Of a DNA stretch of 64,000 bases, positions 51,476-60,109 are shown one piece after another. A model generated the notes under the pieces. It saw only the letters and a list, made by a program, of their open reading frames with translations, was not told the origin of the DNA and searched no databases. The DNA comes from Lactococcus petauri. Its GTDB lineage: Bacteria > Bacillota > Bacilli > Lactobacillales > Streptococcaceae. Both the position numbers and the translations under genes were made by a program. Location of the stretch: contig NZ_MUIZ01000006.1 of assembly GCF_002154895.1 (NCBI RefSeq), positions 1 to 64,000 of the forward strand. Direction: 5' to 3'. How positions within the stretch are numbered: the first letter of the stretch is position 1; each line of letters starts with the position of its first letter.

Positions 51476-52149
51476 AAAAAGTAGTGATTGGCTTGAGTGC
51501 AATAGTCATGGGATGTCTTTTGTTATTCGCGACATTTTTCTTGCCTCAGAGAAATCCATTTGAAAAGCATCCCCCTGAAACATCTCCAGCAAAGACAGAA
51601 GAAACAGATGTTTCTGAAAGAAATTTTACGATATCTGATGTTTTACGTGGATATTCAACACTAGAAGAATTTAAAAAACAAATAAACGAGCAAGGCTATA
51701 TGGATAATGCTTATCTTGTTGCGTTGGATAATAAAGGAGAGCCTGGTGGCTGGCTGGTTTCGTCTTCTGGAAAAAATGATCAGTTAATGGGGGGAGAAGC
51801 TAAAAATGGAGTGATTGTGGATCCCGTTTATGCGAATGATCCTCGTGGAGCCACAGTAGCCGATATTAAAAAGTTTCTAGCGGAAAGAGATGAACAATTT
51901 GCGGAAGGGAAATTAGTTCCAAATATCCATAATAACCGAACAATATTCTTTATGGTTAATACTTACAAAACTAGAGAAGCTTTTGAAGAATGGTATAAAA
52001 ATGAAAAAATTACTCCAGAAACTAAAATTTTGCAGACACTATACTATGGAGTAGTTATAGATCAAACTGAAATTCAAGGAACTTTTTATGATTTAAGTAC
52101 AGATTCAAATGCGGCAACAGTCCGTCAGATTCTAGATGCTTTTTCATAA
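51472..52149 (+). CDS. Lipoprotein-like exported protein
   Basis: 225 residues. An N-terminal helix ends at VMGC (Cys15 region), a plausible if imperfect lipobox; the mature part is soluble and acidic (TISDVLRGYSTLEEFKKQINEQGYMDNAYLV, then EWYKNEKITPETKILQTLYYGVVIDQ). No family recognised. Translational coupling to the LytTR/DUF3021 pair suggests that it is part of the sensing or output of that system. Confidence 0.65.
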   Translation: MKKVVIGLSAIVMGCLLLFATFFLPQRNPFEKHPPETSPAKTEETDVSERNFTISDVLRGYSTLEEFKKQINEQGYMDNAYLVALDNKGEPGGWLVSSSGKNDQLMGGEAKNGVIVDPVYANDPRGATVADIKKFLAERDEQFAEGKLVPNIHNNRTIFFMVNTYKTREAFEEWYKNEKITPETKILQTLYYGVVIDQTEIQGTFYDLSTDSNAATVRQILDAFS

Positions 52150-52809
52150 ACTTAGGAGGAAATGCCAAAACAAAGACTACACCGTCACTGAACTTGTTAC
52201 AGATGAAGAAGGAAATAAAGTAGTTGAAGAAAACAACTACAAAGATAATCCTTCCCAATCTCTCAAAGTAGACGAAGCAAATGGTCACACAGAAGTACAG
52301 GATAAGGAAATTACACCTGAAACAACAACTGTGACTGACAAATACTTCTATGAAGGCTTGGTTAAAGGCGATACGTACACCGTTAAAATCACACAAGCTT
52401 ATGACCATAACTTGAAAAAAGTGATTGATGTAGACGGTAGTCTGACCTTCAAAGCTGAAGATACTTCAGGTACTGTGGAAGTTCCTGTCAAAGTAGATGC
52501 GAAGAAATATGTAGGGCATAAGATTACCTTCTATGAGGACGCATGGCATGGTGAGAAACCAAATGAAGAAGAGCCACCACTGATCTCTCACCATAACAAA
52601 GATGATGAAAAGGAAACATTTACAGTGAAAAAACCTGAAACACCTAAAAAAGAAACACCAAAAACTCCTGACGCTCCAAGAGTATTCTCCCATCAACAGG
52701 TGAAGAAAAAGCTGTTTGGAGCTTAGTAGGTATTGGCGCAATCCTTGTAGCATTTGCAGTAGCTCGTCGGGAAAAAATCAAAAATATTTTCAATAAAAAT
52801 AAAAAGTAG
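52150..52809 (+). pseudogene. Broken LPXTG protein with VaFE-type domain
   Basis: The frame from about 52150 encodes a VaFE-like Ig domain (TDKYFYEGLVKGDTYTVKITQ, VEVPVKVDAKKYVGHKITFYED) and a Pro/Lys/Thr stalk. Near 52685 the frame breaks: the sorting signal LPSTGEEKAVWSLVGIGAIL ending at TAG 52809 is in another frame. The 5' part, with start and signal peptide, is missing, and the fragment abuts the lipoprotein gene. So it is a remnant of a larger pilin-like or surface adhesin, truncated by a rearrangement. Confidence 0.82.
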
Positions 52810-52940
52810 TCTCAAATAATAGTTAGCTTCTTAGATTCTTTCGGAAATTATTTACAATGAAGAAAAACGCACCCGAATAAGTGTTTGGTAAGTTACATTT
52901 TGTGTCTATTTATTTAGGGTATCTTTATTACAATGGGAGT

Positions 52941-54719
52941 ATGAAGAATAAAACACCCAAAATGATTAAATACAGATTAAGAACAGCTTCGCAATGGCTA
53001 CTTGTTGGATTACTTACCACTTCAACTACCTTACCGGGTATTTCTACAATAGTTACCGCATCAACGGAAGAACCTAATGTTTCTCAAGCTATTGATACTG
53101 ATACTAATGAAGAAATTGAAGAAGCAGAACAAATTGGTAGTACTAAGAATCTAGAGCCCTCAGATACTTCGGAAGAAACTGATGGAGAAGGAAAAGAAAC
53201 AACTGCAGATTCTGTCCAAATAACTCCACAAGAATCTGCAGCATTTGAAAAAGATATTAGATATAATACGAAATCAGGAAATGATATTGCATCAGGAACA
53301 TTCGGAACTTCGGATTGGTATATTACAGCTAGCAATGAATTACATATTGGAAGTGGGACGTTTACAAATGAAATATCTCCGAATGCTTCTCCTTGGATTG
53401 AATATAAGGATGAAATAAAAAAAGTAATTTTTGATGGTCCTGTTTATGTAACAGGGGACTCTGCATTATTTAGGATGATGGAGAATATTGAAGCCGTTGA
53501 AAATATAGAACTTTTAGATACTAGCGGATGTACGGTTCTTCAAGGAATGTTTCAGAAGACTAAGATTTCAAATTTGAATTTATCTAATTTGAAGACTGAT
53601 AATGTAACATCTTTTTCTTCTACATTTTGTGACATGCCTAATATCACCTCATTAGATTTATCTGGAATGAATACGAGTAATTTGACATCATTATTTGTTA
53701 CTTTTTCAGGCTCTTCAAAACTTGAAGAGTTAAATTTAAGCAGCTGGGATACAAGCAATGTTACATCTTGGACGTACGCTTTTCGTGGTACAACTTTGAA
53801 AAAAATTACTCTAGGAAGTAAGACGATATTAAATCCGCAAGTTGCGTTGCCTGAAGTAGATGTGTCGTCAGGTCAATATAATGGTCGATGGATAGGTCTT
53901 AACTCAGGAAACTACTATAGTTCAAGTACTGATTTTATGACTAATTATGACGGCAGTGTTCCTGATACATACATATGGGATCAGACGGCTTTGGAAGCTT
54001 TTGATTCAACTATTTATATCGGTGATGAGTGGAAACCGCAAGATAATATTGATATTGCTATAGGTAGAGAAGGAAATCCATTAAATATCAAAGATATTGA
54101 AATAATTGGTAATGTGGATACAAGTAAAGAGGGAAAATATGAAGTTATATATAAACGTGATGGTATAGAGACAAAAGCTGAAATTGAAGTGATTAAAGCT
54201 AAAGAAGATTTATCGCATATTACTGTACATGATTCAGACCTAAAAGTTGGAGATAACTGGACACCAGAAGATAACTTTGATGAAGCTACAGATTTTGAAG
54301 GAAAAGTCGAAAAGTTCTCAGACATTATTGTGGAAGGAAGTGTAGATACTAAAAAGGCCGGAGCTTATGAAGTAACCTATACAATTCCAAAAGAGCATTG
54401 GAGTAAGTCCTCTTCAGTAGAAGGAGTTCACTCAGCTACTGCAAAAATCGTTGTGTCTAAAGAAGATAAAGAAACTGATGGATCGGGATCTGAATCTAAC
54501 AATTCAGGAAATAATACAGGAAGTTCTGATAAAGATAGTTCACTTGATAATGGTGTACTGTTGACAAATGTACAAAATAATCAAGAACAAATTAAACAAA
54601 AGAATCAGATTTTACCCCAAACTGGGGAACACTTCTCAGCAATTGCATTTATGGCAGGACTATCTTTACTTGTATTAGGGTCATTGTTTGCAGTGCTTCG
54701 TTTCAAAAAGAATAAATAA
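52941..54719 (+). CDS. BspA-like leucine-rich-repeat LPXTG surface protein
   Basis: 592 residues from the ATG at 52941; a GTG at 52881 gives a longer frame without a ribosome site, and GGGAG before 52941 is also poor, so the start is uncertain. Long signal peptide, acidic linker, then BspA/DUF285-type repeats (LNLSNLKTDNVTSF, LDLSGMNTSNLTSL, LNLSSWDTSNVTSW). Two Ig-like modules follow (IYIGDEWKPQDN..., LKVGDNWTPEDN...), then a Ser/Asn/Gly linker and LPQTGEH with a final hydrophobic helix and RFKKNK. Sortase-anchored; probable adhesin. Confidence 0.85.
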   Translation: MKNKTPKMIKYRLRTASQWLLVGLLTTSTTLPGISTIVTASTEEPNVSQAIDTDTNEEIEEAEQIGSTKNLEPSDTSEETDGEGKETTADSVQITPQESAAFEKDIRYNTKSGNDIASGTFGTSDWYITASNELHIGSGTFTNEISPNASPWIEYKDEIKKVIFDGPVYVTGDSALFRMMENIEAVENIELLDTSGCTVLQGMFQKTKISNLNLSNLKTDNVTSFSSTFCDMPNITSLDLSGMNTSNLTSLFVTFSGSSKLEELNLSSWDTSNVTSWTYAFRGTTLKKITLGSKTILNPQVALPEVDVSSGQYNGRWIGLNSGNYYSSSTDFMTNYDGSVPDTYIWDQTALEAFDSTIYIGDEWKPQDNIDIAIGREGNPLNIKDIEIIGNVDTSKEGKYEVIYKRDGIETKAEIEVIKAKEDLSHITVHDSDLKVGDNWTPEDNFDEATDFEGKVEKFSDIIVEGSVDTKKAGAYEVTYTIPKEHWSKSSSVEGVHSATAKIVVSKEDKETDGSGSESNNSGNNTGSSDKDSSLDNGVLLTNVQNNQEQIKQKNQILPQTGEHFSAIAFMAGLSLLVLGSLFAVLRFKKNK

Positions 54720-54726
54720 TCATAAT

Positions 54727-54755
54727 AAAAGAGGGAAAAGTACCTCTTTTTATTT
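54727..54755 (+). terminator. Terminator of the BspA-like gene
   Basis: AAAAGAGG pairs with CCTCTTTT around an 8-nt loop, then T-rich DNA. Confidence 0.75.
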
Positions 54756-54876
54756 TATAAAGAAAAAAAAGAGTATAAAATATGAAAAATTTGGGAAGTT
54801 GTTTTATTTTAAAATATTGACCGTAAGAATCGGTGAAGTGGTGGGTTGGTGGAGTAAAAAAATATGGAAGTAACAT

Positions 54877-55656
54877 TTGAAAATTTATGAATTGGCAAGA
54901 GAATTGGGCGTGGATAGAGAAGCGCTCCTTTTTTTTGCTCAAAATCAAAAAATTGAAGTCAAAAGTATCGCTGCAGAGTTAACATCTGAAGAAAAAGATT
55001 TGCTATTTTTGGCTTTTGATGAAGCAGGAGGAAAATTAGAGTCTGTGATACCTGAAGATCTGATAACAACTGGTGCGACAGGTAAAGAAGAAGGGGCAGG
55101 GAAACAAAGTGTTTTTAAGGGATTTTTCTCTGGTTTAAAAAAATATGAGAAAAAAACTAAAGAACCTGAAATTCCTAAAACTAAAACAGTAAAGGAAGGT
55201 AAGGCACTGCGTATTTACCGTCTCGTTGTTATCCTGATTATTGGTTTATTTGTAGGATTGGGTTATTCCGCTTACAATGCCAATGTTCAAGTTACTGATT
55301 TGACACAAAAAGTTAACGAAACTACTCAAACCTTAGTTGAAAATCAAAAAACCTTATCAAAGGAAGAATGGGGGAAATTAGAACAAAACATATACGATTA
55401 TCAAAGTAAAGACAACAGGGCAATATCTGTTATGTCAGAGTTTGTGAGTTTCTTAGTGAGTTTAGATCAAAGATATAGTCAACGTTTGGAAGTCTTTTTG
55501 AATTTCTTAGATAACTGTGTGCGTTATGTGAGAGGTTATGCGGAGGATCTAGAAAAAAACGGTCTTTCAATAAATGTTACATTAGATAGGGCTAGACAGT
55601 TAGGGTCTATGCATTGGATTAATGGAAAATCTTATCAACTGAAATTGGAGGTTTAA
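54877..55656 (+). CDS. IF2N-domain single-pass membrane protein
   Basis: 259 residues from a TTG. Residues 1-45 (KIYELARELGVDREALLFFAQ, KIEVKSIAAELTSEE) look like the N-terminal domain of translation initiation factor IF-2. A basic linker, one helix (about 113-133) and a coiled, charged C-terminal domain follow (VTDLTQKVNETTQTLVENQ). IF2N modules detached from IF-2 are unusual; nucleic-acid or protein binding on the cytoplasmic face is possible. No family recognised. First of a small gene group ahead of the integrase. Confidence 0.65.
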   Translation: MKIYELARELGVDREALLFFAQNQKIEVKSIAAELTSEEKDLLFLAFDEAGGKLESVIPEDLITTGATGKEEGAGKQSVFKGFFSGLKKYEKKTKEPEIPKTKTVKEGKALRIYRLVVILIIGLFVGLGYSAYNANVQVTDLTQKVNETTQTLVENQKTLSKEEWGKLEQNIYDYQSKDNRAISVMSEFVSFLVSLDQRYSQRLEVFLNFLDNCVRYVRGYAEDLEKNGLSINVTLDRARQLGSMHWINGKSYQLKLEV

Positions 55657-55665
55657 AGAGAGACT

Positions 55666-55914
55666 ATGAAACAACTTACGGAAGAAAATAAAAATGTACT
55701 CAATAATATTGCTTATTCTATCACTCGTTTGGGCGGACAATTTGAAGATTCATATGAATTTTTGACACGAGGTAAGGGGCATTTAATAAATTGGTTCGTC
55801 AAGTATAAGAAATTCTTGGCGAGGAGATTGTTTTTGACTTTACTGGTCATGGTTTTTGTGAAGAGAGTTTAGATAATGCATCTTCTGCAATTTGGAGAAT
55901 TATTGACCGATGAA
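55666..55914 (+). pseudogene. Frameshifted small gene
   Basis: The ATG at 55666 encodes a plausible protein up to about VKYK (55808). From there the -1/+2 frame carries on with protein-like sequence (EILGEEIVFDFTGHGFCEES, then SAIWRIIDR) to TGA near 55914, while the original frame runs into a hydrophobic tail ending at 55872. One base seems lost in the AAGAAA run. Either a pseudogene, a sequencing error or programmed shifting; the intact form would be about 83 residues of unknown function. Confidence 0.55.
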
Positions 55915-55926
55915 ATTGGAGGGGCA

Positions 55927-56145
55927 ATGATTGTTTACAGATTAAGAGGAAATAGATTTGTGAGCTTGTACTGTTCAGATGTACCTGAGAGGTCTGTTTA
56001 TCCTGAATATGATTATGTGTCTTTTTCATTAGATAGAAACTTTAATTATATAGGAGGGGTGATAGCCTACTGTAAAAATGAAATAGTAGAGAAATTTATT
56101 ATCAAAAGAGATAAGGAGAGGAAAGTTGTAAGACAAGAATTGTAA
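55927..56145 (+). CDS. Small protein of unknown function
   Basis: 72 residues from the ATG at 55927, just after GGAGGGG; an upstream in-frame ATG (55876) lies within the previous gene. MIVYRLRGNRFVSLYCSD, then SFSLDRNFNYIGGVIAYCKNEIVEKFIIKRDKERKVVRQEL: a short beta-rich soluble protein with a basic end. No family recognised. Confidence 0.5.
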   Translation: MIVYRLRGNRFVSLYCSDVPERSVYPEYDYVSFSLDRNFNYIGGVIAYCKNEIVEKFIIKRDKERKVVRQEL

Positions 56146-56174
56146 GTAGCTAAAATAAAATCGGTGAATATGAA

Positions 56175-56204
56175 GGGGGGGAGAAATCTCGCCCTTGTTT
56201 TTTT
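56175..56204 (+). terminator. Terminator before the excisionase-like gene
   Basis: GGG-G-GAG pairs with CTC-G-CCC (one mismatch) around AAAT, followed by TTGTTTTTTT. Confidence 0.65.
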
Positions 56205-56221
56205 GTATATAGGAGGGAAGA

Positions 56222-56440
56222 ATGAGTAGAACAGGAATAACCGTGGATAATAAGATGATTGATGCTGAAGGTATTTCAAACTTTTATTCTATAGAGGTTT
56301 CGACCGCTAGAAATAAAATTTGCGAAATGAAAAAAGACAAACGATTTATGCAAGGGGATTATTTTAGAATGAGCGGACGTGTATGGTTTCCAGCATTTGA
56401 TGAATTTTTAAAAATAAAAGACGAGGAAAAATACAGATAA
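56222..56440 (+). CDS. Excisionase-like small protein
   Basis: 72 residues, AGGAGGG site. MIDAEGISNFYSIEVSTARNKICEMKKDKRF, then FRMSGRVWFPAFDEFLKIKDEEKYR: the layout of MerR/Xis-type winged helices that fit DNA recognition, with the W-FP segment near the wing. Its place 60 bp ahead of the integrase supports a role as recombination directionality factor. Confidence 0.65.
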   Translation: MSRTGITVDNKMIDAEGISNFYSIEVSTARNKICEMKKDKRFMQGDYFRMSGRVWFPAFDEFLKIKDEEKYR

Positions 56441-56500
56441 AAATGATATAATAAGTATGATTTTTATTCTGCACTTTTCCCAAAAGAAAAGGTAGGAAAT

Positions 56501-57700
56501 ATGAAAGTTGAAGATATAAAAATAGGAAGTTTATGGTCAGAATCTCGGAAAAACAAGTTCCTCTGGCGTATGAGATACTTTAATATAGTTACAAAATCTG
56601 AGGATAAAGTTTCTGTAACTTTGACATCTAATTCAAATCAAGCTAAAACAAAAGCTAGAAAAATATTGTTAACAAAGGCTAAGCGAAAAATTGAACAAAG
56701 TGAATTAAATATATTAAATTCGAGTTTAAATATTAATTCATTAACTTTTTCTTCTGTGGCTAATTTATGGTTAAATGACTGTAGCAGAAGGCTAAAGCCG
56801 TCAACCTTAAATAATAGGCGAAAACAAATAAAACGTTTTGCTGATGAATTTGGAGAGCAGGAAATGTCACAATTTACAACTTTCCAAATTCAGGTATTTT
56901 TTAATAGTTTGAATTTAAAATCAGGTACAGTAAAAGGTTATTTTTTAACTTGTAAATCTATTTTTGATTTTGCAAAGAGAATGGAGATTATTTCTAAAGA
57001 TCCTACATTGAATGTGAAATTAAGTCTTTCCAAAAAAACTTTGGAAGATATAAAAAAGCAGAATCGAAAACTGTTTACAGTGGAAGATTTAGCTAAGGTC
57101 TTAAATAGGATGAGAAGTTCTGAGAATCCTCGCACGTACTTTATAGCTCTAACTATTGAATTTCTGTTTTTAACTGGTTTAAGATACTGTGAATTAGCTG
57201 CGTTAAAAGAAGAAAATTATGACCGCACAAAACGTATAATTAAAGTGGAAACTAACTTAGATTATACTAAGGGTGTGACAAAACATACTCATACCACGAC
57301 TAAAACATTATCTTCTTATAGGGAAGTTGATCTCAATGATAGAGCGATCGAAATTATCGAAGAGTATCTCAAAGCTAATCATGACAATACTTATGTAGGT
57401 TATAAAAATCATGGATACATTTTTTGTACTCGTTCAGGTCAGCCATATAATATTGGTCATCTAAATCGAGCTTTTAAGTATTATGGAAAAGAAACGGGGC
57501 TAGATAAGCAATTCTCTTGCCATTGTATGCGCCACTCTCATATTTCATTATTAGCAGAAATGGGAATAAACCAAAAAGTGGTGATGCAAAGAGTTGGTCA
57601 CGCAACATCCACTATTACTAATAATATATATACTCATGTCACACCTAATATGTCTAAAGAATTAAACCAAAAAATGAATAGAATTAACAAAATTTCTTAA
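56501..57700 (+). CDS. Tyrosine integrase of the island
   Basis: 399 residues. N-terminal arm-binding domain, then a SAM-like core-binding domain (FSSVANLWLNDCSRRLKPSTLNNRRKQIKRFADEFG, read in parts), then the catalytic domain with TGLRYCELAAL (Arg I), HCMRHSHISLLAEMG (HxxR), GHATSTITNNIYTHV (His and nucleophile Tyr). It lies 146 bp from tdk, its target. GTGGGCA at 57710-57716 and 57722-57728 may be arm-type binding sites. Confidence 0.93.
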   Translation: MKVEDIKIGSLWSESRKNKFLWRMRYFNIVTKSEDKVSVTLTSNSNQAKTKARKILLTKAKRKIEQSELNILNSSLNINSLTFSSVANLWLNDCSRRLKPSTLNNRRKQIKRFADEFGEQEMSQFTTFQIQVFFNSLNLKSGTVKGYFLTCKSIFDFAKRMEIISKDPTLNVKLSLSKKTLEDIKKQNRKLFTVEDLAKVLNRMRSSENPRTYFIALTIEFLFLTGLRYCELAALKEENYDRTKRIIKVETNLDYTKGVTKHTHTTTKTLSSYREVDLNDRAIEIIEEYLKANHDNTYVGYKNHGYIFCTRSGQPYNIGHLNRAFKYYGKETGLDKQFSCHCMRHSHISLLAEMGINQKVVMQRVGHATSTITNNIYTHVTPNMSKELNQKMNRINKIS

Positions 57701-57846
57701 GCAAATTTGGTGGGCAAAAAAGTGGGCAGAAATGAATGAAAAATAGTGATAATTAATGATATTATTATCGAAAATAAAATAATAATGTCACTGGAAAATG
57801 CTATTAAATAGGGCTTTTAAGCCATTTTTATAAAGGGGAAAGAAAA

Positions 57847-57861
57847 TTGGCACAATTGTAC
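57847..57861. repeat. Right attachment site within tdk
   Basis: TTGGCACAATTGTAC forms codons 1-5 of tdk (TTG start) and is identical to 43181-43195. Integration leaves the tdk coding sequence intact but replaces its upstream region with island DNA, including the GGGGAAAG ribosome site. Confidence 0.75.
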
Positions 57862-58449
57862 TTCAAATACGGCAGTATGAATTCAGGCAAAAGTATCGAA
57901 ATCTTGAAAGTTGCTCATAATTATGAAGAACAGGGAAAACCTGTTTTGATTATGACTTCTAGTTTAGATACACGTGCCGGTGTTGGTATAGTCGCCAGTC
58001 GTATTGGTATGAGTAGCGAAGCTGTAGCGATTGACGAGACCATGAATGTCTATGAATATATCGAAAGCTTGCCAATAAGGCCTTTTTGTGTGTTGATTGA
58101 TGAAGCTCAATTTCTTAATAAACAAAATATTTATGATTTGGCACGTGTGGTTGATGATTTAAATGTCCCTGTGATGGCTTTTGGCTTAAAAAATGATTTC
58201 AGAAATGAACTTTTTGAAGGCTCAAAATACTTATTGCTTCTGGCTGATAAAATCGAAGAAATTAAAACGATTTGCTGGTATTGCAGTAAAAAAGCAACGA
58301 TGGTTTTACGCATGGTTGAAGGCGAACCTGTCTATGAAGGCGAGCAACTTCAGATTGGTGGTAATGAGAGTTACATTCCAGTGTGCCGTAAGCACTATTT
58401 TCACCCTTTGAAAAAGATGGATAGTAATCGTATAAAAGAAGAGATATAA
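57847..58449 (+). CDS. tdk: Thymidine kinase
   Basis: 200 residues, type II thymidine kinase phosphorylating thymidine with ATP in the salvage route. P-loop [18 protein letters not shown] (Walker B and catalytic Glu), and the zinc site CWYC...CRKH. It starts at TTG, within the island's attachment site, with GGGGAAAG upstream supplied by the island. Its promoter is therefore also island-derived or read-through. Confidence 0.95.
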   Translation: MAQLYFKYGSMNSGKSIEILKVAHNYEEQGKPVLIMTSSLDTRAGVGIVASRIGMSSEAVAIDETMNVYEYIESLPIRPFCVLIDEAQFLNKQNIYDLARVVDDLNVPVMAFGLKNDFRNELFEGSKYLLLLADKIEEIKTICWYCSKKATMVLRMVEGEPVYEGEQLQIGGNESYIPVCRKHYFHPLKKMDSNRIKEEI

Positions 58450-58472
58450 AAAAGAAGTAAGGAAAAATAAAA

Positions 58473-59546
58473 ATGTTTGATCAACTTGAAACGATGGTAG
58501 GACGATACGAGGAGCTGGGCGAATTACTCAGTGATCCACAGGTTGTCAATGATACAAAGCGCTTTATGGAACTTTCACGTGAAGAAGCGAATCTGCGAGA
58601 TACTGTAGCTACTTATAATGAATATAAAAAAGTGCTTGAAACTATTTCTGACAGTGAAGAAATGCTTGGTGAAGGTGGCCTTGATGAGGACATGAAAGAA
58701 ATGCTCAAAGAGGAGCTTTCAGAAGCAAAAGCAGCTAAAGAAGAACTGGAAGAAAAGATTAAAATTCTCTTGCTTCCTAAAGACCCAAATGATGATAAAA
58801 ATATCATCTTAGAAATTCGCGGCGCAGCAGGTGGTGATGAAGCAGCTCTTTTCGCTGGCGATTTGCTAAATATGTACCAACATTATGCAGAGTCACAAGG
58901 TTGGAAATTTGAAATCATGGAAGCCAGTGTGACAAGCATTGGGGGTTATAAAGAAGTTTCAGCTCTTGTTTCGGGAACTTCTGTTTACAGCAAACTAAAA
59001 TATGAATCTGGCGCTCACCGCGTCCAGCGCGTGCCATCAACAGAAACACAAGGTCGTGTACATACTTCAACAGCAACAGTTCTTGTCATGCCTGAAGTTG
59101 AAGAATTCGAGATGAAAATTGAGCAAAAAGATCTCCGTGTTGATATCTACCATGCCTCAGGTGCTGGTGGACAGAATGTCAACAAAGTTGCGACAGCTGT
59201 ACGTATGGTTCACTTACCTACAGGTATCAAAGTTGAAATGCAAGAAGAACGTACACAACAAAAAAACCGTGATAAAGCCATCAAATTGCTTAATACGAAA
59301 GTATTTGACTACTATCAACAAATCGAGTTGGATAAGCAAAATGCCGAACGTAAGTCCACTGTCGGAACAGGTGATCGCTCAGAACGTATCCGTACTTACA
59401 ATTTCCCCCAAAACCGTGTGACAGATCACCGTATCGGACTAACTTTACAAAAATTGGATACCATCCTTTCAGGTAAAATGGATGAAGTCATTGATGCACT
59501 TGTGGTTTATGATCAAACGGAAAAATTGGCGGAGCTTAACAAGTAA
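58473..59546 (+). CDS. prfA: Peptide chain release factor 1
   Basis: 357 residues; terminates at UAA and UAG. PST anticodon-recognition tripeptide in [14 protein letters not shown] and the GGQ catalytic loop in [10 protein letters not shown]. Follows tdk closely; its stop overlaps the next start by one base. Its methylase, PrmC, is two genes downstream. Confidence 0.97.
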   Translation: MFDQLETMVGRYEELGELLSDPQVVNDTKRFMELSREEANLRDTVATYNEYKKVLETISDSEEMLGEGGLDEDMKEMLKEELSEAKAAKEELEEKIKILLLPKDPNDDKNIILEIRGAAGGDEAALFAGDLLNMYQHYAESQGWKFEIMEASVTSIGGYKEVSALVSGTSVYSKLKYESGAHRVQRVPSTETQGRVHTSTATVLVMPEVEEFEMKIEQKDLRVDIYHASGAGGQNVNKVATAVRMVHLPTGIKVEMQEERTQQKNRDKAIKLLNTKVFDYYQQIELDKQNAERKSTVGTGDRSERIRTYNFPQNRVTDHRIGLTLQKLDTILSGKMDEVIDALVVYDQTEKLAELNK

Positions 59547-60082
59547 TGACCAAATTTCAATTTGAAGGATTTAATATTCGGCTGCGCGCAGAAGAGCAAA
59601 GATGTATGGAAACGGCAAAGAGAGTGAAGGACATTGAGACAAAAGTCCTTATCTTTGAAGTTAGTAACCAAGAAACGCACTTTGATTTGCTCTATTGCCA
59701 AGCAATTAACCAAGATTATTGGATCACCATTGAAAATGTTGAGAGTCCTTCAAAGCATCTTCAGAGATTGGATAGACGTGTACGGATGAGCATTGACTTT
59801 TATAAGGACAATGCTTATTGTCGTCTTTGGCAAGAGCTCAAAGAAGGAGACAATTGGAGCAAACGTAAAAAGGTTCTTTCTCTTACAGAATTTGGCGAAT
59901 ACAGCAGTCAATCAGTGACGGAAATTATGAAAAGCTTTGATGCACTGGCTCTAGGAAGATTGGAAAATATTGTCAATGAGAAAAATAGGACACGGAATGA
60001 AAATGGTGTCCTTTTTGCAAAAGATAATCTGAAAATCCCCATCATCATTTATTTATTGGGGCGTGTTTTCCCTCTCCTTTAA
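59546..60082 (+). CDS. Unknown protein between prfA and prmC
   Basis: 178 residues, overlapping the prfA stop (TAATG). Soluble, charged (YWITIENVESPSKHLQRLDRRVRMSIDFYKDNAYCRLWQEL, read in parts), ending in a hydrophobic stretch IPIIIYLLGRVFPLL. The last 30 codons coincide with an AGGACAC/GTGTCCT hairpin followed by five T (59987-60016), so the original gene may have ended before it, or the tail is a recent extension. No family recognised. Confidence 0.6.
   Translation: MTKFQFEGFNIRLRAEEQRCMETAKRVKDIETKVLIFEVSNQETHFDLLYCQAINQDYWITIENVESPSKHLQRLDRRVRMSIDFYKDNAYCRLWQELKEGDNWSKRKKVLSLTEFGEYSSQSVTEIMKSFDALALGRLENIVNEKNRTRNENGVLFAKDNLKIPIIIYLLGRVFPLL
59987..60016 (+). terminator. Terminator-like hairpin inside the unknown gene
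   Basis: AGGACAC (59987-59993) pairs with GTGTCCT (60006-60012), followed by TTTT. It would reduce read-through from prfA into prmC. Confidence 0.4.
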
Positions 60083-60109
60083 AATGAGAGGAAAGTGAGG
60101 AAAGAAAAA

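Larger units (their letters stand above)
43181..57861. mobile_element. Integrative genomic island inserted at the 5' end of tdk
   Basis: A 14.7-kb block bounded by an exact 15-bp direct repeat, TTGGCACAATTGTAC, at 43181-43195 and 57847-57861. The right copy is codons 1-5 of tdk. A tyrosine integrase and a small excisionase-like protein lie at the right end, next to the target, as usual. Content between is accessory: secreted and surface proteins, paralogue arrays, broken genes and AT-rich gaps. I see no replication, relaxase, capsid or terminase gene, so it is either a satellite-type island or a decayed element moved by helpers. Confidence 0.8.
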
